Below are positions 36,385 to 44,808 of a stretch of 64,000 bases of DNA, piece by piece. Below the pieces are notes generated by a model. That model was not told the DNA's origin, ran no database searches, and was given only the letters and a program-made list of their open reading frames with translations. Source of the stretch: G963668605 sp963793625. Its GTDB lineage: Bacteria > Acidobacteriota > Terriglobia > Bryobacterales > Bryobacteraceae. Made by a program: the position numbers and the translations under genes. The number at the start of each line of letters is the position of its first letter. Within the stretch, counting starts at the first letter, position 1. The stretch is from positions 1 through 64,000 of the forward strand of contig CAWCAT010000050.1 of the NCBI GenBank assembly GCA_963793625.1, given 5' to 3'.

Positions 36385-39300
36385 ATGGACACCATACACA
36401 CACTTTGGCGCCAGGCGGCGCTCGCGCTGGCCCTCTGGGTGCCGATCCTGTTGGCGGCGCCACCGCCGCTGCGGGAGCAGGTCTCGTTAAACGGAGTTTG
36501 GGACCAAGGTGGCAAGGTCCCGGTATACGAGGGCTCCGTACTCGACCGTCAAACATATCAACGGCATGTACGCGTGCCGGCTTCCTGGACCGGCAGGATC
36601 ATACAACTTGAGTTCGAGGGCGTGAATTTCGTCGCGGACATCTTCGTCAACCAGCAATTTGTGGCGCGCAACGTGGGTGGGTGGAAACCCTTCGCCGTCG
36701 ATGTAACGCGCTTCGCCGCACCTGGCGAATCCTTCGAACTGAAGATGGAAGTGCTTGGGATGAAGCACGCACCCATACTCGACGAGAACCAGCGCCCGCT
36801 GTGGCCGGTGGGCGCCTTCTTCCTCGACAACCGGTGCGGGGGCATTGTGGATGATGTCTGGCTGCGCGCCTACGGCAAGGTGCACGTTGAGAACGCGTCG
36901 GTGAAGACTTCCTGGCGTCGGAAAGAAGTTGAAATCGAATACGCCATCCGCAATCGGGATGACCGGACGCGCACAGTGCGGTTACAGGCGGACGTGATTG
37001 CCGCCTCCGGCGGCCCTACTGTGAAACGTATTGACGGACCTGTCATAACGCTTGCGCCGGGAGAGCGGCGGAGCGTTCAGGTGCGCAGTCCCTGGGTGGA
37101 TGCGGAACTATGGTGGCCGGACCGCCCAGTCCTGTACCACCTTGAAACGCGGTTGCTGGAAGATGATGCAGCAGTCGATCGCGAAATGCGCCGATTCGGT
37201 TTTCGTGAGATCTGGACGGAAGGCAACCAATATCGATTGAACGGGATTCGTGTGAATCTCTGGGGCGAATACGCTACCTTTGGCGACCCTTGGTTCTGGC
37301 CCGCCTCCGCCTATACGCCCCAGGAACTGCCGCGAACATACGCGGCACTCAGGAGTTTGAACGAGCGTGTCCTCCGCTGGCACCGTTACCCACCGCCGCG
37401 CTACGCGCTCGAACTGGCCGACGAGACTGGCCTCATGATCGTAGCCGAATCACCGCTCTATGGCCGAGGCTATTATCGGTATAACGACCGCGAGGTGTTC
37501 CTACGGAACATCGAGACCTGGATCGAGAGTTGGATCGGCCACTCTCGAAATCATCCTTCCATCGTGATGTGGAGCGCAGAGAACGAAATGATTGTCCCGT
37601 TCCAGGATCTCACACGGCCGGAAGTGGCCCGCCTTCGTGAGTTCATCGTTCGTCAGGACCCCACTCGCCCGGTTGTGTTCCATTCCGATGGCCGGGCCGA
37701 AGACGGCATCATCAACTATCACTATCCCGAGAGATTCAATCACAACCCGAAGGGCAGTGTCTATAGCTGGGCGCGACTGGTCGAACCCGTCCACCCAACC
37801 GGCATAGGCGAGTTCCTCAATCCATGGACCCCGAAGCCGGGCTTTGCCGGTGTGACGAACCTGAACCGCTGGTGGCAGGGGATCTGGATGCGCGGCATGC
37901 GTTATGTGAATATCGCCGACTTCCGCCCAACCATCTATCAATGGAGCTGGAAGGAAATGGATAGCCGCCGCGTCGCGAATCTACGGAACGCGATGGCGCC
38001 CGTGGCTCTCTTCGATAAAGCTTACGATGACCTCGGCATTTCACCGTTCACGGAGGACGCATTGCCCACGCTGCAGGCTGGCGCAGCCGTCCATCGCACC
38101 TTGGCCCTGTACAACGACGAATTCCGCGATACGGCGGTCACGGTGGAGGTGCAACTCCGGTCGGGAAATACCATCCATGCCTCAGCGAGCCGCACATACC
38201 AGGTGCCCTTGGGAGAGCACGTCGATATCCCATGCTCGTTTCAGGCGCCGCCAGTCACGACTGGTTCCGTTGAATTTGTGTTGGCAACGCGCAAAGCCGG
38301 GATCAGGAAGTTCGAGGAGGTTAAGGTCTTTCGGATCGCGCGAGGGACATTGCAGCCATCGAACTCACACGCCGTCGTGTTGGGTGATCCTCTTCCGCCA
38401 ACCCACACGCCACCCAGCCGGGTCCGCGCGCAGGCGGGTGAACGCGCTGTTACGCTCAACTGGGATCCGCGCCGGGAGCTGTTCGATATATCGTGAAGCG
38501 TTCGAAGATGGCAGCCGGGCCCTACGCCACCGTCTTCCAGCCGAAGATGCCCGCGTTCGCGGACACCGGGCTGGAGTCCGGGACCGAGTACCATTACATG
38601 ATCTCAGCCATCAACGGCTCCCTGTCACCCAACGGAGAGGTCGAATCCGGCAATTCCGCCGCGATAACAATCAGCATGGCGGGCCCTCCGACCACACCTG
38701 CGATCTCGATTACGAGTCCGCGTGCGGGCGAGAACATCACAGGCGGCATAAAGACCAATATCCTCTGGAGCAGCAACGGCAACCCCGGGCCGCTGATCAT
38801 CGAGTTCTCGCACGACGGCGGCGCTTTCTGGAATACCCTGGCCGTCACAACGCAGGACGGCGGTGAATCGGTCACCCTGCCCGCGATTGCAGCGGACAAA
38901 TGCCGCATACGTTTGCGGCAGAAGAACGGCCCGGCCCAGGCGTCTACGGGCGACTTTCGGCTCGGTCTTGCGGGACAGGTCGCCGGCGAACTCAAGACGT
39001 GGCACCCCGTTACCATTACCTTCGATGGCCCGTTGACCTCGGAGACCGCAGAGCCAAATCCGTTCAGGAGCTTCCGGCTGAACGTCACGTTCAGTAAGGG
39101 CGAGAAGCGCTACACAGTTCCAGGGTACTATGCCGCGGATGGCCGGGCGGCAGAATTCAGTTCGACCAGCGGAACGAAGTGGCGCGTTCATTTCGTGCCG
39201 GATGAAGAGGGGCAGTGGACGTATCACGCATCGTTCCGTTCGGGAGTCAACATCGCCATCAGCATGGACCCGGGCGACGGCGCCGCTGCCGCTTTCGATG

Positions 39301-40769
39301 GCGCGCAAGGCAGCTTTATGGTCAACGCGTCGGACAAGAGCGGCCGTGACCACCGCGGCAAAGGTTCCCTGCGATATACCGGCCGGCATTATCTTCAATT
39401 CGCGGGAACCAAGGAGTATTTCATCAAAGGAGGCAGCGACAGCCCGGAGACATTTCTCGGGTACTACGGCTTCGATGATACTCCCGGCAAACACAAGTAT
39501 GAGCCGCACGCGAAGGACTGGCACGGGGATGATCCCTCATGGCAGTACGACCGCGGCCGCAATATTATCGGCGCTCTCAATTACCTTTCGGACAAGGGCG
39601 TGAATTCATTGTATTTCCTCACCCTGAACGTGCACCCCGACCGTCCGAACACTATCTGGCCGTGGATCCGCAGCGATGTCCGCGACCGGTTCGATTGCAG
39701 CAAGCTGGATCAGTGGGAGATCGTCTTCGCCCATATGGACAGGCTCGGCATTCTTCTGCACGTTGTCTTACAGGAGCGGCAAAACGACCAGATGCTGGAC
39801 AACGGCGATCTCGGTCCCTTACGGAAGCTCTATCACCGTGAGCTGATCGCCCGTTTCGCACACCATCTGGCGCTGACCTGGAACCTCGGCGAGGAGAACG
39901 GCGCCGTTTCGGCCCGCGTTTCGAGCGACATCGCGCGGAACCCGAAGCTCATCGTCCCGCAGCACACACACGAAGAACTCGACGCATTCCGCAAAAAGCA
40001 CGCTCAACACATCGCGAAACTCGACCCTTACGGGCATCCCATCGTGGTCCACACCTATCCCAACCAGAAAGAGCTAGTCTACGAACCGCTGCTGGGCTTT
40101 CCTTACGTGGAAGGCGCTTCACTGCAACACCCGAAGCGCGCCGATATCAAGAAGTGGCTGGAACGCTCCGAAGCAGCCGGCCGCCCTTGGATCGTTACCC
40201 TCGATGAGAGTGGGGACTCGGATCCGGCCCCGCCGGGCCCGCGAGACTCCAGCAAAGGAAGCGTGGGCGTTGCGCCCGACTGGATCAGCCCGGACCATGA
40301 CATCGCGCGCAAGCGGGATCTCTGGGGAACGCTCATGGCCGGAGGCGCAGGCGTGGAATGGTATTTCGGATGGCAATACCCGGAAAACGATGGCACCTGT
40401 GAGGACTTCCGCTCCCGGGATCGCATGTGGGACATGACCCGCTACGCGCTGGAGTTCTTTCAGCGCTATCTCCCCTTCGCGGAAATGCGTCCCGCCGACG
40501 AACTGGTTGCCGGAAACGGCGCCTACTCTTTCGCGAAACGCGGCGAAATCTATGCCGTGTACTTTCCCGAAGGCGGTACTGCGACGCTCGATCTGGCGGG
40601 CGCGCCTGGCGTCTTCACCGTGGAGTGGTACAACCCGCGCAAGGGCGGCGGGCTGCAATCCGGTTCCGTGCGCATGCTTCATGGTCCCGGCGTGCAATCG
40701 CTCGGCGAGCCGCCGGCCGAAGTCTCCAAAGACTGGGCGGTATTGGTCCGCCGCGAGCGGCGGCCCTGA
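36385..40769 (+). CDS. GH2-FN3-DUF5060-apiosidase-like fusion glycosidase (one frameshift)
   Basis: Residues 1-660 are a GH2 protein paralogous to 20827-22809: signal peptide, jelly roll, barrel, Glu of WSAENEM at about 400 and Glu of TGIGEFL at about 474. A fibronectin-III-like segment starts at ERAVTLNWDPRRE and shifts frame near 38487, continuing YIVKRSKMAAGPYATVF and TEYHYMISAINGS. Next come an Ig-like linker, a DUF5060 domain (FRLNVTFSKGEKRYTVPGYY) and an apiosidase-like barrel (YFIKGGSDSPETFLGYYGFD, TWNLGEENG). It ends at 40769, about 1460 aa in all. The FN3 domain straddles the break, so this is one gene rather than two. Two catalytic modules on one chain suggest a branched substrate. 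Confidence 0.7.
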
Positions 40770-40779
40770 AAGGCGCAGC

Positions 40780-40796
40780 GTTTCACTGCATGAAAC
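40780..40796 (+). promoter_or_regulatory. operator-like dyad GTTTC-N7-GAAAC, site A
   Basis: GTTTCACTGCATGAAAC lies within a perfect 8-base inverted repeat (GCGTTTCA at 40778-40785 and TGAAACGC at 40791-40798). No T-run follows, so a terminator is less likely than an operator. It lies 66 bases, centre to centre, from site B. Confidence 0.6.
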
Positions 40797-40845
40797 GCTC
40801 ATCCGTAGATTTGCTTGCAAGGCTGAACATGAACTCTATATGATT

Positions 40846-40862
40846 GTTTCGTCTTGCGAAAC
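40846..40862 (+). promoter_or_regulatory. operator-like dyad GTTTC-N7-GAAAC, site B
   Basis: GTTTCGTCTTGCGAAAC has 6-base arms and is centred 21 bases before the MFS start, just where a repressor would block transcription or initiation. It has the same arms and spacing as sites A and C. Confidence 0.6.
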
Positions 40863-40874
40863 GAGAAAATCGTA

Positions 40875-42128
40875 ATGGCGATTTCTGCAGCCCGCCAAAC
40901 GAGCGGGGACTCACGCAACTGGATAATCGTCGCGCTGTTGAGCGCGGGATTCGTGATAGCCTACATCGATCGCACCAACCTGTCGATCGCGCTCGCCTCG
41001 CCCGAGTTCAGGCAGACCTTTCCGCTCACCGATTCGCAACGCGGGCTGCTTAATTCCGCATTTTTCTGGAGTTATGCGCTGCTGCAAATTCCCGCCGGCT
41101 ATGTGACCGACCGCTATGGAGTCCGCTGGCCGTATGCGATTAGTTTCCTGCTGTGGAGCCTCTGCTCTGCAGCTACCGCGTTCGCGGGCAATCTCTGGCA
41201 ACTGTTTGCTTGCCGGTTGTTGCTGGGAGCGGGAGAGGCGATCGTGACGCCAGCGAGCCTGCGCTGGATCGCGACGCACATCGGAGAGAATCATCGCGGC
41301 CTGGCGATCGGCATTCTGTTCGCAGGGTCGAAACTCGGTCCCGCGATCGGAGCCGATCTGTCGGTCCGGCTGATTCATGGCGTTGGCTGGCAGGGGATGT
41401 TTCTGATTCTGGGGTTAGGCTCGCTGGTGTTTCTTGTGCCCTGGCTTGCACTTGTGACAGAAGACAAGCAGTCGCCGCGCCACGAGCAGGTGCACGGAAC
41501 GACTGAATTCGGCCGTATCTGGCGCACTCCTGCCATCTACGGCATCCTGGTGGGAACGGTGGCTTACAACTACTTCAACTACTTCAACCTGACCTGGTTG
41601 CCTGCCTACTTCGTCGAACGCTGGGGGATGACCTTGTCGCGCATGGGCGCGTACACCAGTTTCAGCTTCCTGGGAATGGCCGCCGTGGCGATCGGAGGCG
41701 CAGCGCTGGCAGATCGTATGGTGCGACGCGGCGGGAATGCGGTGGCGATTCGCCGCGCCTTCACAGTGGCCGGGCTCATTATTGCGTCCACCGAAATACT
41801 GGGCAGCCTGACCACCTCGCGCGAGGTTGCGGTCTCGTTCGCCATGATCTCGATGGCGGGCCTTGGCTTGACCACCGCCAATTACTGGGCACTCACTCAG
41901 TCGCTGATGCCGGGCGCAGCCATCGGGCGGATCGCGGGAATCCAGAACTGCGCCTCCAACCTGGCCGGCATCGCCGCACCCGCGCTTACCGGCTGGCTTG
42001 TGCAGACTACCGGTTCCTATGACGCGCCGATGCGCGCCATTCTGTTCATGCTGCTGCTGGGCGTTGCTGCTTATACGCTGGTCGTCCGGGAAAAGTACGC
42101 CCCGGGTTTCGAGGGGAAATCACGATGA
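40875..42128 (+). CDS. MFS transporter, anion:cation symporter (ACS)-like
   Basis: Inner-membrane carrier of about 417 aa with twelve predicted helices. ACS-family marks are AYIDRTNLSIALASPEF after helix 1, LLQIPAGYVTDRYGVRWPYA in the loop between helices 2 and 3, and CRLLLGAGEAIVTPASLRWI. Characterised relatives carry hexuronates, glucarate, galactonate and similar sugar acids, which fits the aldolase/dehydrogenase pair at the other end of the locus. ATG 40875 is preferred to a TTG at 40854, which lies inside operator site B. The stop overlaps the regulator's ATG. Confidence 0.88.
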   Translation: MAISAARQTSGDSRNWIIVALLSAGFVIAYIDRTNLSIALASPEFRQTFPLTDSQRGLLNSAFFWSYALLQIPAGYVTDRYGVRWPYAISFLLWSLCSAATAFAGNLWQLFACRLLLGAGEAIVTPASLRWIATHIGENHRGLAIGILFAGSKLGPAIGADLSVRLIHGVGWQGMFLILGLGSLVFLVPWLALVTEDKQSPRHEQVHGTTEFGRIWRTPAIYGILVGTVAYNYFNYFNLTWLPAYFVERWGMTLSRMGAYTSFSFLGMAAVAIGGAALADRMVRRGGNAVAIRRAFTVAGLIIASTEILGSLTTSREVAVSFAMISMAGLGLTTANYWALTQSLMPGAAIGRIAGIQNCASNLAGIAAPALTGWLVQTTGSYDAPMRAILFMLLLGVAAYTLVVREKYAPGFEGKSR

Positions 42129-43204
42129 GCAAACCCGACCCTTATCTGATTGAAGCCGCCGTCAAGGTTCTCGATGTCCTAGACCTGTTTCGGCGAAGTG
42201 ACGAGATCCGCCTTACTGACGTTGTCCAGGAACTGGGGTTGATCAAGAGCACCGCATTTCGATTGTTGTATACCCTCGAGCAGAAAGGATATATCGAGCG
42301 GACTCCAGGAGAGCGTAGCTATCGCCGCCGTCGCATGCATCGAATCGGCATGGCTTCGATCAGCAGTTCAATTGCATTCGTGGATGTAGTTGAGCAGGGC
42401 TTCGAAGCCGGATGCCGGCAGGCCGGGCTCGACTTGCTCATCCGGCACCACGAGTTTGACTCGGGACGCTTAGTGAAAAACGTACACGATCTGCTGGCTG
42501 AGGGCATCGCGGCTTTGGTTTGCTACAACCCGGACGAACATATCTCCCACATCATCGCCGACCGCTGCGCACAGGCTGGCGTCCCCATCCTTGCGATCAC
42601 GTTTCCGGTGCCTGGCGCACGCTTATTCGGTATCAACAATTACCGCGCCGGACTCGCCGGCGGAACCGGACTCGGCGACGAGATTGTGAGGCGTTGGTCG
42701 GGAAACCTGGACCTGTCTGTTATTCTTGATATCCCGGGAAACAGCCCTGCGCAGCAGGCGCGCGTCATCGGAATGCTAGAGGGACTCCGCCAGAAGGTCG
42801 CAGTACCGGATAAGAGAGTCCTGCATCTGCGCATCGACCGTGAGCGCGCCGATGGCGAAGCGTTGATGCGCCGTGTGCTCTCGCAGCGGCCGGCGGCGAA
42901 GCGCATAGCGGTGTTGAGCTACAACGATATGAATGCGCTGGGGGCCTTGCGCGCCGTTGAAGCTGCCAAGCGCTCCGAACAGGTGCTCATCCTGAGCCAG
43001 GGCGGCGTGGCTGAAGCCCGCGAACAACTGCGCAAGCCGCGTAGCCCGCTATGGGGAGCGGTCGCGCATTTCCCGGAACGCTTTGGCGTGAAACTGATGG
43101 CTATTCTCCGCCGAATTCTCAACGGCGACGATGTGCCCGCCACTACCTATTCGGAACATGTTCTTTTAACACGTGACAACATCGACAGCTACTACCGCTC
43201 GTAA
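42125..43204 (+). CDS. transcriptional regulator: IclR-type HTH fused to a sugar-binding (PBP1) domain
   Basis: 359 aa. Residues about 8-70 are an IclR-like winged helix (LIEAAVKVLDVLDLFRRSDE, GLIKSTAFRLLYTLEQKGYI). From about 75 the protein is a type-1 periplasmic-binding-protein fold as in LacI/RbsB (VEQGFEAGCRQAGLDLLIRH, EGIAALVCYNP, GVPILAITFPVPGARLFGIN, IAVLSYNDMNALGALRA). There is no signal peptide, so it is cytoplasmic. Classical IclR proteins carry a GAF-like effector domain instead. It is coupled to the MFS gene by ATGA and is the natural candidate to bind the GTTTC-N7-GAAAC sites. Confidence 0.85.
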   Translation: MSKPDPYLIEAAVKVLDVLDLFRRSDEIRLTDVVQELGLIKSTAFRLLYTLEQKGYIERTPGERSYRRRRMHRIGMASISSSIAFVDVVEQGFEAGCRQAGLDLLIRHHEFDSGRLVKNVHDLLAEGIAALVCYNPDEHISHIIADRCAQAGVPILAITFPVPGARLFGINNYRAGLAGGTGLGDEIVRRWSGNLDLSVILDIPGNSPAQQARVIGMLEGLRQKVAVPDKRVLHLRIDRERADGEALMRRVLSQRPAAKRIAVLSYNDMNALGALRAVEAAKRSEQVLILSQGGVAEAREQLRKPRSPLWGAVAHFPERFGVKLMAILRRILNGDDVPATTYSEHVLLTRDNIDSYYRS

Positions 43205-43248
43205 CGACGCCAGGCAGGAGCAAGCCGTTCCGAGCTACGTGTTGCCAA

Positions 43249-43518
43249 CTATGAGGTCGTATCGGTCGTGGTTTCGATGTTGAGCGAGAAATCCCGGTCC
43301 AACTGCCAGCGCAGAAAGGTTCGCGTTTCGATGGTAACCGATGGCGAAAAAAGGCGACAAGTTTGCGACGCGCCAGTCGATAAAGCGCCAGGTACCCAAA
43401 CCGTGGTGGTCCCAGAAACCGGGCCGGTGACGGTCTCAGTCGATGCCGGTTGTGATTGACGATGCCACAGAATTGGGCGGCTACCTTCAATTTCGACCTT
43501 CGCAACGACAATCGACAT
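43249..43518 (-). CDS. small hypothetical protein, 89 aa
   Basis: The minus-strand ATG at 43518 is preceded by GAGGGTAAGCC, a fair ribosome binding site. The beginning, SIVVAKVEIEGSRPILWHR, looks like a real protein start and resembles small proteins found on mobile islands. The rest is Thr/Ser-rich, with RTFLRWQLDRDFSLNIE near the end. It is divergent from the HNH gene across a shared palindrome. Function unknown; the reading could be a truncated gene. Confidence 0.45.
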   Translation of the reverse strand: MSIVVAKVEIEGSRPILWHRQSQPASTETVTGPVSGTTTVWVPGALSTGASQTCRLFSPSVTIETRTFLRWQLDRDFSLNIETTTDTTS

Positions 43519-43559
43519 TGGCTTACCCTCAATTCAGTGAACCCACATGGATCTAAATT

Positions 43560-43573
43560 CGGATTATAATCCG
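43560..43573. promoter_or_regulatory. 14-bp perfect palindrome between divergent genes
   Basis: CGGATTATAATCCG reads the same on both strands and contains a TATAAT hexamer in each direction. It sits 42 bases before both the HNH start and the 89-aa gene. It could serve as a two-way -10 element or as an operator; no clear -35 hexamers were found. Confidence 0.4.
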
Positions 43574-43614
43574 TCGCTCTTTTGTCCGCAGAATAGCACC
43601 ATTGTTCTGTTTCA

Positions 43615-43899
43615 ATGCCAAAGAGCAGACAGCCTCCCGAGATATGGGCCAAGACCCGGCGAAAGATCTGGAAGCGTGACCACAAGACGTGCACCCATTG
43701 CGACGTCGGCGTGCGACTCGATGACTGCCACATCGATCACGTCCAGAGTGGGAAGCTGGGAACCAATCATAAGAAGAATTTGCGGACGCTATGCCGTCGC
43801 TGCCATGTTCTCCGAGTGGACGCGCGGCACCGAGGCATGATCAGTCGAGCATTGCGAGATGGTTTGATTCCTCCTGAATGGCGAGATCTGGTTTGGTAA
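43615..43899 (+). CDS. HNH endonuclease domain protein, 94 aa
   Basis: Small HNH nuclease: RRKIWKRDHKTCTHCDVGVR carries the first Cys pair (CxxC), DDCHIDHVQSGKLGTNHKKN the HxxxH-like catalytic core with Asn, and LRTLCRRCHVLRVDARH the second CxxC and last His of the beta-beta-alpha metal fold. The size and stand-alone form match phage or mobile-island HNH proteins. No strong Shine-Dalgarno is seen before ATG 43615. It lies next to a pentad repeat array and an ISL3 remnant. Confidence 0.8.
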   Translation: MPKSRQPPEIWAKTRRKIWKRDHKTCTHCDVGVRLDDCHIDHVQSGKLGTNHKKNLRTLCRRCHVLRVDARHRGMISRALRDGLIPPEWRDLVW

Positions 43900-43915
43900 A
43901 CAACTCTGGGTTTAG

Positions 43916-44010
43916 ACGTGGCACGGCAGCGGCGCGGAATGGCGCGGTTCGGTCTGGCGAGGTAGTGGAGCGCTAGGGCTTGGCTGGGTGTGGCATGGCA
44001 AGGCAAGGTC
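43916..44010. repeat. pentad-phased GG repeat array
   Basis: About 95 bases just after the HNH gene are organised in steps of five, nearly every pentad ending in GG (for example CGCGG AATGG CGCGG TTCGG and TGTGG CATGG CAAGG), with one slip in the middle. The other strand therefore has CC every five bases. It is not a simple tandem copy because the three variable bases differ. Confidence 0.55.
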
Positions 44011-44125
44011 ACCTACTGAGCAACCTTGATTCCCAGCACGGGTTCGCCCCAGAGGCGCTCCTAATCCTAGAGTACGTTCAAAATTTTCGTCAAAAAATAT
44101 TGTGAAATAATTCCGCTGTTAGCCT

Positions 44126-44311
44126 ATGCTGAAGGGCATGCAGCGGTTAACAGATTTGGAACGATTGACCTTGCCCTTCTTTTCGCATCGCGACGCGCTT
44201 GAAGTGACGTTGTTGACGGCGGATACTTTGCAAACTTGGTACAAAAGGGGCCTGGTTCAGGAAAGCGGGGTTAAACCCTGGGCAGACCCCCGATCCCATT
44301 CAAATAGTTAA
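44126..44311 (+). pseudogene. truncated gene with helix-turn-helix-like segment
   Basis: ATG 44126 opens a short frame. The portion DLERLTLPFFSHRDALEVTL to LLTADTLQTWYKRGLVQ looks like the start of a DNA-binding protein. After about residue 45 the frame enters sequence belonging to the ISL3 remnant end and stops at 44311. Probably interrupted by that element. Confidence 0.4.
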
Positions 44312-44808
44312 GCACACAACACCTTAACGCGCATACGATAGTTTTCGAAGTTGCGGAAGCCGTAAGCCTGCCGATTGATGTTTTCCATTTTGTTGTGAAA
44401 GCCCTCAGTGATGCCATTAGAGCGGGTGAAGCGCCACATGCGGACGATCTCTTCGGACCAGGAGCGATCGCCGAGGGTGACCAGTTGCGCCAAGCCGACC
44501 TGGCGCAAGTCGTGCACGGCGCGCCGGAAGCGCGGGATGAGCTTTTGGCATCGTCGGCGGGTTTTGTGCTTTTTGAGCAGCAGATAACAGAGGCGCTGCT
44601 TGAAGCGGTAGATCCGCTCCGGGGCGGGATGTTCCGCAAAATACTGAGGGAGCCGGAACTGCTGCTCGGGCTTCAGGTTGTGGCGGTGCGGCGCATGAGC
44701 GACAGCAGCCCCGCGGTTCTTCGAGCCGACTGGATCGATCTCGCGCCAGCAGGCCAGGAAATGCTGATTAATCAGGCGAGACCTGTTTTGCGTCAGCCGG
44801 GTTAGGTT
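44308..44808 (-). mobile_element. ISL3-family transposase, C-terminal remnant
   Basis: The minus strand encodes the DDE-transposase C-terminus typical of ISL3 (IS204/IS1001/IS1096/IS1165): LTRLTQNRSRLINQHFLACW, RHNLKPEQQFRLPQYFAE, RIYRFKQRLCYLLLKKHK and TRSNGITEGFHNKMENINRQ to FENYRMRVKVLCA, stop at 44308. In the middle a plus-one/minus-one pair of shifts garbles the segment that should read NRGLLSLMRRHRHN. The N-terminal half and the upstream end are absent, cut off next to the diguanylate cyclase stop. Confidence 0.8.

Noticed and set aside
38493..40769. Separate gene starting at 38493
   Set aside because: Its first residues are the second half of an FN3 domain that begins in the preceding frame, and there is no ribosome site or signal peptide.
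40778..40798. Rho-independent terminator after the fusion glycosidase
   Set aside because: The hairpin lacks a T-run, and its core matches two other operator-like sites. An operator is the better reading.
43916..44010. Coding sequence across the pentad array (minus-strand frame 43767-44012)
   Set aside because: The frame's residues follow from the five-base periodicity and the antisense of the HNH gene. No start signal or homology is evident.
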